This document shows positions 1 to 10,700 of a DNA stretch of 64,000 nt, piece by piece. The position numbers and the translations under genes are program-made. Under the pieces are notes generated by a model. The model did no database searches and was not told the origin of the DNA. It saw only the letters and a list, made by a program, of their open reading frames with translations. The DNA lies in NCBI GenBank assembly GCA_948938605.1, contig CARAIG010000061.1, positions 1 to 64,000 of the forward strand, read 5' to 3'. Positions within the stretch are counted from its first letter, which is position 1; each line of letters opens with the position of its first letter. Source of the DNA: an uncultured Eubacteriales bacterium. Lineage in GTDB: Bacteria > Bacillota > Clostridia > Christensenellales > CAG-314.

Positions 1-155
1 AAAAAAATAAAGAATTTTACTAAAAATGTTGATTTACTTGCGTATTTGTGCTAAAATACATCTACATTTTTATTAAAATATTTCTATTTTCTATTATGTT
101 TAGTCAGCATTTATACCTTTTTAACAAGCAAACGGATAATTTTAGTGGTTTTGCA

Positions 156-530
156 ATGAAAAATTTTAAAAATATCGATTTAGTAACATCCCGACTTATG
201 TTGGCGATGGGTTTTAAACTGAGCTTATTGGGCACAACTTATTTACGCGAAGCAATTGTATACAGATACGATTATTCACTTGACTGTAAAATAAGTTTAA
301 GCAAACAAATACTTTCGCACATTGCACAAAAATACAATGTCAGCATTAACAGCATAGACAGAGATATGCGTACAGCATTAATAAAATGCTATAACGACGG
401 CACAATGTTTGCATTAAACGACATACTCGGTTGTGGCGTAATATCAAAACAGTATGCTCCCACTATAAGTGAATTTATAATGATACTTGTAACATACTTC
501 AAAACAATGGAAGCCGAATTCAGTGCCTAG
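156..530 (+). CDS. Spo0A C-terminal-like DNA-binding protein lacking a receiver domain
   Basis: The product aligns by eye with the Spo0A C-terminal effector domain: a YLREAI segment, IAQKYNVS, a recognition-helix-like SINSIDRDMRTALIK and a closing PTISEFI. In Spo0A this helix bundle binds 0A boxes in promoters of early sporulation genes. No phosphoacceptor (REC) domain precedes it. The frame is open upstream to a GTG at 48, but the added N-terminus (rich in I, F and Y) does not resemble a receiver or linker, so I prefer ATG 156 (124 aa); ATG 96 is also possible. No start has a good ribosome site. It could be a constitutive or competitor form of the sporulation regulator, a relative with other targets, or a decaying paralogue. 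Family call is fairly sure; function and start are not. Confidence 0.72.
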   Translation: MKNFKNIDLVTSRLMLAMGFKLSLLGTTYLREAIVYRYDYSLDCKISLSKQILSHIAQKYNVSINSIDRDMRTALIKCYNDGTMFALNDILGCGVISKQYAPTISEFIMILVTYFKTMEAEFSA

Positions 531-534
531 CAAC

Positions 535-590
535 GTTGCCGAAACTGTACTTGCGGTACAGCCGAGCAGAGTTAACATAGCATTGAACGG
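535..590 (+). repeat. Structured dispersed repeat, copy 1 (short form)
   Basis: Hairpin CTGTAC (545-550), loop TTGCG, GTACAG (556-561), preceded by TTGCCGAAA and followed by CCGAGCA. This matches the core of the family seen at 647-743, 41592-41650, 41711-41796 and 43876-43969, but the flanks are more diverged. It begins five bases after the stop of the Spo0A-like gene. Confidence 0.55.
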
Positions 591-646
591 AAAAAACAAC
601 ACAAAAGCGGGTTTGAGTGAATATCCGACTAAGCGTGTAGAAACAA

Positions 647-743
647 GCAAGACGACGGTGACTGCGGATTCTTGCTACACGAGTGTACTTAGACGTACAC
701 GACTGAGCAAAAACGTAAAGTCAACAATGTATTGCGTAGTTTA
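647..743 (+). repeat. Structured dispersed repeat, copy 2 (full form)
   Basis: The element runs from GCAAGAC to AGTTTA. It has a central hairpin GTGTAC (683-688), loop TTAGAC, GTACAC (695-700), then GACTGAGCAAAAACG and a CAACAATGTATTGCG tail. The tail and post-hairpin segment are nearly identical to the copy next to gyrA at 43876-43969. The stretch 531-1052 holds only this repeat, copy 1 and two terminators. A 151-codon open frame across it is judged non-coding. Confidence 0.7.
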
Positions 744-892
744 TACGCGCTTAGGCGGTTTGCAGGGTTCGAATATTGCATCGTTATATATTTTTGTAAA
801 ACTGTTATTTGGGGCAGTTTTGCCAATCGCTAACCGAACTTACCAAAAGAAAATAACTTGTGCGTTACACTACTCCTACGACAATATACAAT

Positions 893-918
893 ACCGCCGT
901 CAAAAGCGGTGTTTTTTT
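893..918 (+). terminator. Rho-independent terminator (plus strand)
   Basis: Stem ACCGC (893-897) with GCGGT (906-910), followed by seven T. It would end plus-strand transcripts from the Spo0A-like gene and the repeats behind it. Confidence 0.7.
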
Positions 919-920
919 AT

Positions 921-971
921 AAAAAAAATGACGCGTACCTTTAAAGTTTACACTTGTATAGATACGCGTCA
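921..971 (-). terminator. Rho-independent terminator (minus strand)
   Basis: Perfect nine-base stem TGACGCGTA (929-937) with TACGCGTCA (963-971). Read on the minus strand it is followed by a run of eight T (921-928). It terminates the operon that ends with the cyclic-di-GMP regulator gene. Confidence 0.75.
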
Positions 972-1052
972 ATATTAATTAGTTCGTTTTATATCAATTT
1001 TTAAATAACAAAGTTTCCATAAAAATATCTAAAAAATCAATGTTTATTAGCT

Positions 1053-3110
1053 TTACGACGGCAACATAACGTTTTTCATACTGTCGTTATAAAATACAAA
1101 TTGCTTTTTGCCGTTACGCTTGACGGTATACAATGCGGTGTCCGCGCTCTTCATCAAGTCTTCGTACGCACGTCCTACAACTGTCGTTTGCGCAACGCCG
1201 AAACTTACCGAACCTATGCCGTCATCGAACAATGCGTTAATGCGGTCGAAAATATTTTTAGCTATTGCTTGCGTTTTTGCCAAACCTTGATCACGCCAGA
1301 ATGCAATAAATTCGTCACCGCCTATGCGCGCGCTGAGCCCGCCGGCGGGAACAGTGGCTTTGAGCCCTTCCGCTACTTTTACAAGCACTTCGTCGCCCTT
1401 TTGGTGACCGTACGTATCGTTGACTTTTTTAAAGTTGTCAAGGTCGATTACCGCAAAGGCATAATTGATTTTTTTATGGTTATTAAGGTAGTAATCGATT
1501 AAATTGCGGCTGTGCGACTTGTTCAGCAATCCCGTTAACGGATCGTGTGTTGCCGCGCGTTCCAATTCCGCCCTGCGGTTGAAGTCGGCAGTAATATCTT
1601 CCATTTTGCCAACTGCGCCCGAGTATACATATTCCTCTTCTTCAAGAGCATACTGTTTCATTATTTTGATTTTACATCTGTGCGCGCTGCCGTCCATAAC
1701 TACGTCCGCTTCGTAATCGATTATGGGGTTTTCGTGCGTTGCCGCGCGTATTAAGCGCGTAAGGTCGGTCAACGAACGCTGACTTAAACAATTAGCCAAT
1801 TCCTTGTCTTCCAACGGATTAAGTATGTACTGCTTAACTCCCAAATGATGTACGCTTTCGTCAAAGAAGCGTATTGCTACGGGGTTGGTGTGGATTTCGA
1901 ACAAAAATTCCTTAGAAAGCGACGTAATAAATTGATACTTTTGACGTTCGCGATCCAACAAATCCAACGTTCTTCTTGATGCGGACAATTCCTTTGTGGA
2001 CAAAATTTCCTGCGAAAATTTGCTTATGTCTCCGCTGGACTGGAATTCGGTAACATTGCCCAATTTTTCTTTAAGCATACCTTCAACGTTGCGCAATACG
2101 TCTAAAACAATCGGGTTAAATGCACCGCATTCGCCGTTTAGTATCATTTCGACGGCTTTTTCGTGACTGAACGCTTTTTTATAACAACGCTCGCTGGTTA
2201 AGGCGTCGTACACGTCGGCAAGCGCAACTACTTGCGCTGAAATGGGAATTTCTTCCCCCTTTAAGCCGTCAGGGTATCCCCTGCCGTCCCAACGTTCATG
2301 GTGCCAACGCGCAATTTCGTACGCTTTCATAAGCAGAGGTTCGCTTTTAACATTAGGCAACGCCGCAAGCATATCCGCACCCTTACTTGTGTGCGTTTTC
2401 ATTATTGCAAATTCTTCGTCGGTAAACCTGCCCGGTTTGTTAAGTATTTTTTCGTCTATTGCAATTTTACCGATATCGTGCAAAGACGAAGCAAGCGTTA
2501 TAATATCGATGTCGGCAGGCGACAAGTGGAATTGGTCGGTCATACCGACTAACGTACTTAACATCATTTCGGTAATAGTACGTATGTTGACAACGTGCTT
2601 ACCGCTTTCGCCGTTACGGAATTCTACAATGTGACTTAAAATGTCGATCATTAACGACTGTTCTTTTTCACGCTTGTAAATTTGTTCCTCGATCAAACCC
2701 TTTAACGCTTTTTGTTTGGCGTACAACATAATCGTGTTTAACGAACGTCTGCGCACTACCAACGTGTCGAAAGGACGCTGAATGTAGTCGGTTGCGCCGA
2801 GTTCGTATCCGCGTTCGACAAACGCCGATGCGTTTTCCGACGAAATGATAATTACGGGGATATCTTGTATCCACTGGCGTTCGTTCATCTTGGCAAGCAC
2901 GCCGAACCCATCCAAACGTGGCATTACGATATCCAACAAAACAAGGCTTATTTGATCGTCGTATTTTTCGATTTGTTCTATTGCTTCAACGCCGTCGGCG
3001 GCTTCGACAATGTCGAACTCCTCGCCCAACATATCGGTCAAAATAGAGCGGTTCATTTCCGAGTCGTCGGCTATAAGTATCATCTGTTTAGTTTTAACAA
3101 ATTCTTCCAC
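1053..3110 (-). CDS. Response regulator with REC, HD-GYP and GGDEF domains (cyclic-di-GMP turnover)
   Basis: 685 aa with three signalling modules. Residues 1-125 are a receiver domain with acidic pair D15/D16 and phosphoacceptor D60; the usual Lys before the final Pro is Arg (R112). Residues 150-345 are an HD-GYP phosphodiesterase with HD at 211-212, HH at 270-271 and RGYP at 277-280. After a PAS-like linker (about 385-510), residues 515-675 are a GGDEF diguanylate cyclase with intact GGDEF at 597-601 and no RxxD inhibitory site just upstream. Both opposing activities therefore look intact. It starts with GTG behind AGGAGA. It is the last gene downstream of the MBG surface-protein pair, which suggests, without proof, a link between cyclic-di-GMP and adhesion. 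No partner histidine kinase is present in the window. Domain calls are firm; output direction is unknown. Confidence 0.93.
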   Translation of the reverse strand: MEEFVKTKQMILIADDSEMNRSILTDMLGEEFDIVEAADGVEAIEQIEKYDDQISLVLLDIVMPRLDGFGVLAKMNERQWIQDIPVIIISSENASAFVERGYELGATDYIQRPFDTLVVRRRSLNTIMLYAKQKALKGLIEEQIYKREKEQSLMIDILSHIVEFRNGESGKHVVNIRTITEMMLSTLVGMTDQFHLSPADIDIITLASSLHDIGKIAIDEKILNKPGRFTDEEFAIMKTHTSKGADMLAALPNVKSEPLLMKAYEIARWHHERWDGRGYPDGLKGEEIPISAQVVALADVYDALTSERCYKKAFSHEKAVEMILNGECGAFNPIVLDVLRNVEGMLKEKLGNVTEFQSSGDISKFSQEILSTKELSASRRTLDLLDRERQKYQFITSLSKEFLFEIHTNPVAIRFFDESVHHLGVKQYILNPLEDKELANCLSQRSLTDLTRLIRAATHENPIIDYEADVVMDGSAHRCKIKIMKQYALEEEEYVYSGAVGKMEDITADFNRRAELERAATHDPLTGLLNKSHSRNLIDYYLNNHKKINYAFAVIDLDNFKKVNDTYGHQKGDEVLVKVAEGLKATVPAGGLSARIGGDEFIAFWRDQGLAKTQAIAKNIFDRINALFDDGIGSVSFGVAQTTVVGRAYEDLMKSADTALYTVKRNGKKQFVFYNDSMKNVMLPS

Positions 3111-3213
3111 TGGGATTATCTCCTATTGTTATGTTATACGTTTGCTAATTTATCAATACTATGGCTATAATAACACGAAAACCGATTTATGTCTACACAT
3201 TTATTTCAAAAGG

Positions 3214-4710
3214 CTATTTTTTGTCATTTCCGGTCGAATTAGTAGACGCGTGTATGTACCCTTTTTTAATTAGGTTTTCCGTCGATTTATATGACGGACG
3301 GAAATTCGTCGGTACATAATCGGCATTTTCCTGCAATCCGCTTTCGGCAAATACAATATTGATCATTTCCTTAGCGAACTTTGTACTGCGGTCGCTGCGT
3401 ATCCTGTACATTGTGGGCATTTTAGCGTGCGGACGTTTGTGAGCGCGGTTTTCCACTTTGTATTTGGTTCCGTCAAATTTGGACGGGTCAACCGCTAAAA
3501 ACAAACACAATGTCTTGCCGCGGATTGCAAACGTTGCTACGCACGTGCGTTTGTCCGAATAAAACGCTTCGCGCTTCCAGGTTATTTTGTTGTAAACGTT
3601 TTTGTAACTTAAAATATGGTTTTTCAATTCGGAATATCTTGCTTTCAATTCATCGTCCGCTTGAATAATGCGCGCAATAAAACTGCGGTTATAGCGGGTA
3701 AATTCCTCTTGGGCAAGTTCTTCCTTCATTTCTTCTTCGTCTTCGACTTCTTCGGCAATTTCTTCTTCGTCCGCTTGTACCGCATCTTTGGGGACTTCGC
3801 CCAAAATTACAATACGTACTTTATCTTCGTCGAACAGTTCCGAAATTGTTTTAAAAGACAAGTCGAAGGCAAGGTTTTCCCTTTGTTCTTCCATAATGAC
3901 AGTATGCGCGTCGGCGAGTTGCAACATTAAGTATTTTGCATACTGTACCTTACGCCGAGACGACAAGTTCAGTACCATCGGAGTTTTTGCATAACGTTTT
4001 TTATTCGATTTGTCAATTCCGTGATATTTAGTATTTACGTAGTCGTCGGGATTAAGCGCATAGGCAATACACAGCGTTTTACCTGTAAATGTAATCAGCG
4101 CCAAAGTCGTACGTCCCTTGTAAACCCTTATTTGGTTGTAACTGAGTTGCATTTTTACCTTGTATTGGTAAATATCGTTCATCAGCTCGACGTATCTGCT
4201 TTTTACTTCGTCCGACGCATTACGCAAACGTGCTTCAAAACTGAACGAATACCTTGCGTAATAACGTTTACCGTCATATTGGCTTCCTTCAAACCCTAGC
4301 TTCCTGCGGGACAATTCGCTCAATTCCGAAACGGGCAGTATTTCCGCGTCCATCGTTTCGTCGACGTCTTCCTGCTCGACTACTCCCAGATAGTTGTGTT
4401 CGGACGGTTCCTGCTCGTCTTTGTCTTCTTCGTCTTCGGCGACGACAAGGATAGACTCCTCGTCTTCCTCCTCGTCTTCGCCTACGACTATTGTGCCGCC
4501 GCTTATTAACACTTGCAACTGACTAATCAATTCCTCGCGTTTAGCTTGAAGTTGGTATGTGCATAGTTTGCGTTCGCGGTTTTTGCGGAAATACAATATA
4601 AGAAGTACGTTTGTAGCTACCAAGCAAACCGCTAAAACACAGCATACGCACACCCAAACGATTTGACTGTTTGTAAGCAAACTGTCACTTAACACTGCAA
4701 ATATATTCAT
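3214..4710 (-). CDS. Membrane-anchored protein with a duplicated unknown domain
   Basis: 498 aa. One N-terminal membrane segment (about residues 17-40) precedes a basic stop and a Glu/Asp-rich spacer (78-125). Then come two related domains of about 120 residues (about 148-268 and 338-458), separated by a second acidic spacer. Shared features are D-E-K-x-RY-x-EL, N-x-I-x-x-YK, GKTLC, DP/PDD, TKY and AK-x-P. The likely topology leaves both domains in the cytoplasm, unless the segment acts as a signal anchor with the tail outside. Its ATG overlaps the stop of the giant MBG gene (TAATG), so the two are translationally coupled and probably act together. I do not recognise the domain. An N-in assembly, export or anchoring partner for the giant protein is a guess from position only. 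Confidence 0.85.
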   Translation of the reverse strand: MNIFAVLSDSLLTNSQIVWVCVCCVLAVCLVATNVLLILYFRKNRERKLCTYQLQAKREELISQLQVLISGGTIVVGEDEEEDEESILVVAEDEEDKDEQEPSEHNYLGVVEQEDVDETMDAEILPVSELSELSRRKLGFEGSQYDGKRYYARYSFSFEARLRNASDEVKSRYVELMNDIYQYKVKMQLSYNQIRVYKGRTTLALITFTGKTLCIAYALNPDDYVNTKYHGIDKSNKKRYAKTPMVLNLSSRRKVQYAKYLMLQLADAHTVIMEEQRENLAFDLSFKTISELFDEDKVRIVILGEVPKDAVQADEEEIAEEVEDEEEMKEELAQEEFTRYNRSFIARIIQADDELKARYSELKNHILSYKNVYNKITWKREAFYSDKRTCVATFAIRGKTLCLFLAVDPSKFDGTKYKVENRAHKRPHAKMPTMYRIRSDRSTKFAKEMINIVFAESGLQENADYVPTNFRPSYKSTENLIKKGYIHASTNSTGNDKK

Positions 4711-7700
4711 TATTCGCCCTCCCAGCCGTCAGCGCGGGATCTTTCATCGATTGCTTGCGCTTCCTTACGCTTTTTACGGCGGTTTACAAGAGTAAGTATT
4801 ACCGCCATTACAGCAAGTCCGACGCACAAACCCGAAACTACGCATATCGCCGCGATGAACGCAGTGTTTGTACCGGTAAGTTCAAAGTTTACCGTAATCG
4901 AAGCGCTTTCGGTGTCTTCCCAAACATAGTTGTCGGTATCTTTAAGAGTGATAACCGCCGAGTAGTAACCTTCGTGAGCGTGAACGTTGTTTTCAATCGT
5001 CATTATACCGCTGTTAAATCCTTCGGGGATAAATATGATGTCTTCGCCGTTTACAATCAGTTTGTTGGTTGCATCGGGAATACGTTTAACCACTTGACGT
5101 TCAACCGTCCAGTTTACTACTATTGCACCGTCGACAACGTCGGCAGTATCAGACCATTGATAGTTGTTACTGTTGCGCAGTTTAAATACTGCTTTGTAGG
5201 TGTTTGCATTAAGAGCCAACAAGTTGAGTTGTCCGTTATTGTCCGAACGGTACATATCGTCGTCCAACGTCAAACTCATTATTTGATCGTCAAACCCGTT
5301 AATAATTAACGACAGCATACTTCCCGTATAAACGCTGTTTTCGTTAAGGTTTGTAACCGCAGGAGCGTTTACGGTCTTTTTGCTTATAACAAACTTCGTT
5401 GCGCGGCTTACAAACGCATTGTAGTTGTCGCTTGCCGCAACGGTTGCACGCACCCAATATTCGCCCGCATTGTGCGGAACTTCGGTTGTATACGAACCGT
5501 TTTCGCTGGTTGCATATTCGAACACGATGTTTTGTTCGCCGCTTATTACGCTTGCTTTGGGGGCACTTACCGTTTCGCCGAATGTCCAATCGGAAATTTC
5601 CACCTTGATACTGTCGGCAGGCGCATTAGGATTGTCCTTATCTACAAGACTGTTGTCCGCTTTTACTATTTCAAATTTAATAGTTGTAGTCCGGTTAAGG
5701 TTATCTACCCAAGCGTAGTTGTTTATGTCAATCAAACTTAGCGTTAAGTCGTAGATACCGACATTTATTAACGAACCTGTAAATATTGTGTTGTAAATTT
5801 TGGTTTGCCCTTCCGCATTGTAGAACTTGTCGTCAATTTCGGGGATAATGGCTTTGCCCGTATAGGAAGCCGTTTTTGCCTTGATCTTGTCGGCATCTAT
5901 TTCGCGCTTGAACACTTCCAGTATGGTACTGTAAATTCCGCTGGAATATGTGCGGTCAAGCTCGTAGTTTTTGCTTACGACGCCCGTTACGGTTGCTTCG
6001 TAGATACCTGCTTTCGAAGGAACAACACTTCCGTTGAATGTTGTTCCGTCGTATGCCGTACCGCTGTAATTTACGTTAAATTGCAAATTCTTAACAGCTT
6101 CGACAGTTCCGTCCGATTTAATTACCACAACCGTCATAAATTCGATACGCGCAGCGCTTTCGCCGTATGTTCCGTTAATAGGACGGATACGTACGCCTAC
6201 TTTTGCTTTGTTGATCGTGTGCGTTCCGTTAAGTACGGTTATTTCGTAGTTTGCATTTTGCGCCGTAGCGGTAATTCCGTAACTGTCCGCATCGGAAGTT
6301 TCGTTTGCCGTTGTCACCGCAAGATAAGTAATTACGCTGTTGTCGTCGCCGTTGGCAAGAGTACCTTTTACAACTTCGAATTGCTGCGACAAAATCACTT
6401 TTTCGCCGTAGACGGATTCGCTGCCAACAGGTCGAATGGTAATTGCACGCTTGTTGACAGTCAACTTGCCCGCAGCAGCGTGAACGGTGTAGTTGTCACA
6501 TTCAATTCCGCTTATATCGGCATACATAACGTATCCGCCGTCTTGTACAGTAAGTTTTGTTCCGTCAACGCCGTCGCCAAGCAAGTATTTTACAATACCG
6601 CTTACTATTTCGTCATTAGCCTTACCTTCGTCGTCACCGCGCAAACCTTTTAATTCAAAACCGAACTTACTTGTGCTGTTTGCAAAACTTTCGCCGTAGG
6701 TGATAGTTCCGTAAGGTGTCAACGTTAAATTAGCCTTAGTTATTACAAACGTCTTGTCAACAGTGTTGCCTGCTGTGTTTTTCCAAGCGTAGTTGTAAGT
6801 GTTTACAAGCGTCAACGTTACTGTGTGCGAACCTGCAACCGTAAACGTTTGGTTGGATACGGTATAACCGTCGTTATCGCTTAAACCGTGCGATTGCGCC
6901 GTTCCGCTGTAAACTTTACTACCTATCGAAATACCGCTTTCGTCGATGACCTTTTTAGCAATGTCAAACGTTGCGTCGTTAACAACGTCTATTTCGAAGT
7001 TGTCGTTAGCATTATCCAAACTTGCGGTAACGCTATAACTGCCTGCATTTTGAGGTATTACACCAGTTAAACTTTCGTAAGAAGTACCGTCGTTTTGCGT
7101 ACCGGTAACTTTGTATATAAGTCTGTTTTGGAAGCCCGACTCAAATACATAACCCGTAAGGTTAGTTGCCGATATACTGCTTACGCTGTACGCTGCGTTT
7201 GTTCCGTGGTAAACGCCGTCCGTCGCCGTCAAGTCCACCTTGACTTTTATCGGCAATATTTCGTGTGTGCCTATTTCTACGGTTACTTTGTAGTTGTCCG
7301 CTTCGACAGTTGCCGTAACGTCGTATTTGCCGACATTGGAACTTGCCGTTGCATCGATAGAAGGCGTATAGTTTTTAATGACATCGATTTCGTCATCCCA
7401 AGCAAGACTTTCGCCCACTTTCAGAGTAAATGTGTTGGACAGGAAGTCTGCGGGGGTTTGACTGTATATCGAAGTAGAACTGCCTGCTACGATAGTGATT
7501 TGTTTCTTTTTCACTACGTAATCGCCGTAAACGACTTCGCCGTTTCCATCAGTTTTTAACGAAATGTTATAGTTGTCGCTTTCAAAGCCTATTACACGTC
7601 CGCTGTCGTCGGTTTTCAACGTGACTTTATACGTATTAGCCACAGGACGCTCGCGGTTGATTTCACCGACAAAAATTATTTGAACGCCGTCGCCGTTAAG

Positions 7701-10700
7701 TCTTACAATTCCGTCGGGAACCGTTTGACCGCTTAAAGCGTAAACAAACTTCCATTTAATGGTTTCGTCGGTTGCCGCCGTGCCGTAGGTTATCGAACCG
7801 TAAGGTATAGCAAATATTCCTGCGGGATCGATTGTAAAGTTAATTTGAATATCGGCGTCTTCGATTGCGTCGCCGTTTACATCCAACCACTTGTAGTTAT
7901 CGGCATCGGTTAAAGTCAACGTTACTTTGTAGTGGTCGCCAACATCGATAAAATCTTGATATCCGCTTGTAACGCTAAATACATCGTAAGTAAAGTCGGC
8001 GTCATCGGCAATTATAATTTGCGGTTCTATCGCTACACCCGTAAATACTTTGTTTTGAGTGGAAATTTTACGCGAATCCACTGCAAACTTTTCGATTGTA
8101 AATGTCAACGTAGGACTGTTTGCCAACACATAGTTGCTGTTGCCGTTTGCCGAAATTGTTACGGCATAGTTGTTAGCATTGTGAGGAACAGTACTCGAAC
8201 CGTCATACAAAACGGTTATTACAAAGTTTGCGCTTGAATCCAACGCCGTTTCAACTCCGTCTTGGTCGACAACGGTTGCATTGAACGTTACGGGAGTTAT
8301 AGTTCCGTTGTAAGTACCGCCGCCGTTGGTAAGGGTAACGGTTACCTTGCGTTCGATTATTGTATAAGTACCGTTAGTATATGTGATTATAAAGTTAGGA
8401 TCGCTGTATTCGGTATAAATACGGTAGCCGCCGACAGGACTGGATTGGTTTGCATCCGTTTTAAACGTAATATTGCCGATTACTTCGTCTTGCGCAAATA
8501 CGTCGTCCGAAGTTGCGCTAACCGTACTTAAATCGATTGTCCAACCGTACTGTCTGTCGTTAACGCTTGAAATGCTAACGTTAACGGCGCGTTTGTCAAC
8601 AATCAATTTACCTTCCGCAACAACGATATTGTAGTTTTCCGCTGTAAGACCTTTTACATAACCGTTTTCAACTTCAACCGTCAAACCGTAACCGTTTGCA
8701 TTTGCATCGAGTTTAGTTCCGTCTATATTGCCGACCAATGCGTATGTAACATTGCCTGTTACAACGCTTTTGTTTTGATCGTAAACAAATCCGCTCAGTT
8801 CAAACGAATATTTGTTTTGTCCGTTATTGGGATCAAACGCATCGCCGTAGGTTATTGTTCCGTTGGGAGTTAACGTCAACGTTGCCTTGTCGATTGTCAA
8901 TTTAGCATACGCAACCTTGGAAGTAAAGTTGTTGTGTCCGCTGTCGTCGGTCAATGTTACTTTTATCCAAAAATGTCCCGCGTAATTAGGTACATCGCCC
9001 GACCAGCCGCTTTCGGGAGCAACGGTTTCACCGCTTCTGCGCGTTGTGTATTGCCAAGTAAATTTACCGTCATAGCCTTGCAACGGAGTAATTTGCTGTT
9101 CGACAATCGCATTGCCGTAAGTTTCCGTAATATCGCTCACGCTAAAATACTTGTTGTCAATATTTTCCGCGCTGTCCGTTTGGATAGTCCACTCGACCTG
9201 TTTATCCGATATTGTACCGCCCGTCCAGCAATATCTGGTTTCATAACCGTCTCTGATTACAAAGTGAACTTCATAGTTCCCCGCATTTGTTCCGGTTATT
9301 TGACTTCCGCTGCCGATTGCGTTTCCGTTATAAACGGCTCTTATAATAGTGTTAAGCGCAACTCCGTTTATTTCGTTGTCGTATTTAACAACCAAAGTTT
9401 GTTGCTGTCCGTTATACGTTGTGCTTTCAAACGCGGGGATATCCAATTCCTTTTTGGTTATTTCAAACACGTTGCAGCCGCGTACTACAAGCGATTCGCT
9501 TTGACCGTTTCCGTCGCTAACATTACCGTCGTACTTAACGCAAAGTATGTAATAACCTATATCGAAGAAGTCTTCGGGCAAATCCTGTTTAAGAATGAAT
9601 TTGACGTCAAACAAACTTTCGATGCGTTTAAGTTCAACTCCGTTAGCGTATTCGGGATCTTCCATAAACGCCTTAGCCTTGTCAATGTCGTCTTCGCCGA
9701 CCACCTTGCCGTACATTACCGACAATTCGCCTTCGGCTCCTGCTTGGTTGAACTTCCATTCGTCACCGTTGACAAAAATCTTAAATGCGTAATCGTTAAG
9801 GCTGTCGCTGTATTGCGCGTTATCTTGCTTGGCAAGGAACGTAATAACATTGTTAGTTAACGTAAACTTTTGAATAAACTTTTCCACGTTAAATTCGTAG
9901 TTATCCGTTGCGCTCGACTTTAAAGTAATGGTTGCAAAAAACGTACTGCTTTGACCGCTGACAGTTAAACGCAATATGTTGTTGTCGTCGAACGTCGGGG
10001 TGACAGTTTGCTTTGAACCGTCAACAACCAAAACACGCTCGATTTGTACATCCATAATAAACCTATCGAACCCGTCCAAAACGTTTTCCTTGCTTTCGGC
10101 GGAGTCGTCGTCCTTTTTAATTGTAATGGACGTTTCGCTCCAACGGACGTCGGTGGAATCGAATTTGATTTTTGTAACCGTAAAGTCAAGTTCCGCAGTA
10201 TTTGTCGTTTCGCCGTCCGATGCTCCCGCAAAGGCATAGTTGCCGTTTGAAGCAAGAGTTACCGTTACGGTGTAGTTACCAGCTTTAACGGGAGCGTACC
10301 CTGCCGTTTGTCCTGCGCCAGTTGTCGTGTTGTACGTAATTGTATATTCGCTAGACGCAATGTCGCCTACCGTGTTGGTAAATTGCAACACTGCGTTGTG
10401 CGCTTTGCCGTATGCGCCTTGCGCCGTTTGGTATTCGTCCCCTTCCAACGGAGTAAATTGCATTGTGGGATTAGTGTTGGTTACGGAAATCACACGTTTT
10501 TCAATTGTGTAAGTACCCGTTTGTCCGTTGTCGTAAGCTATTGCGTAGTTGTCGCTTGCGCTAACAGTAACAGTGTAAACACCTGCATTTGCATTGACCG
10601 CATACGCGTCTTCGCTTGCGCCGTTAAGTACCGTAATGTCAAACACGTCGCCGTTTTTAAGTTCGCCGTCAACTACTTGGTAAAGCTGTTCCGCCGCTTG

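Noticed and set aside
523..978. A 151-codon plus-strand open frame after the Spo0A-like gene
   Set aside because: It runs through two structured repeats and a terminator, has no ribosome site and an odd residue mix.
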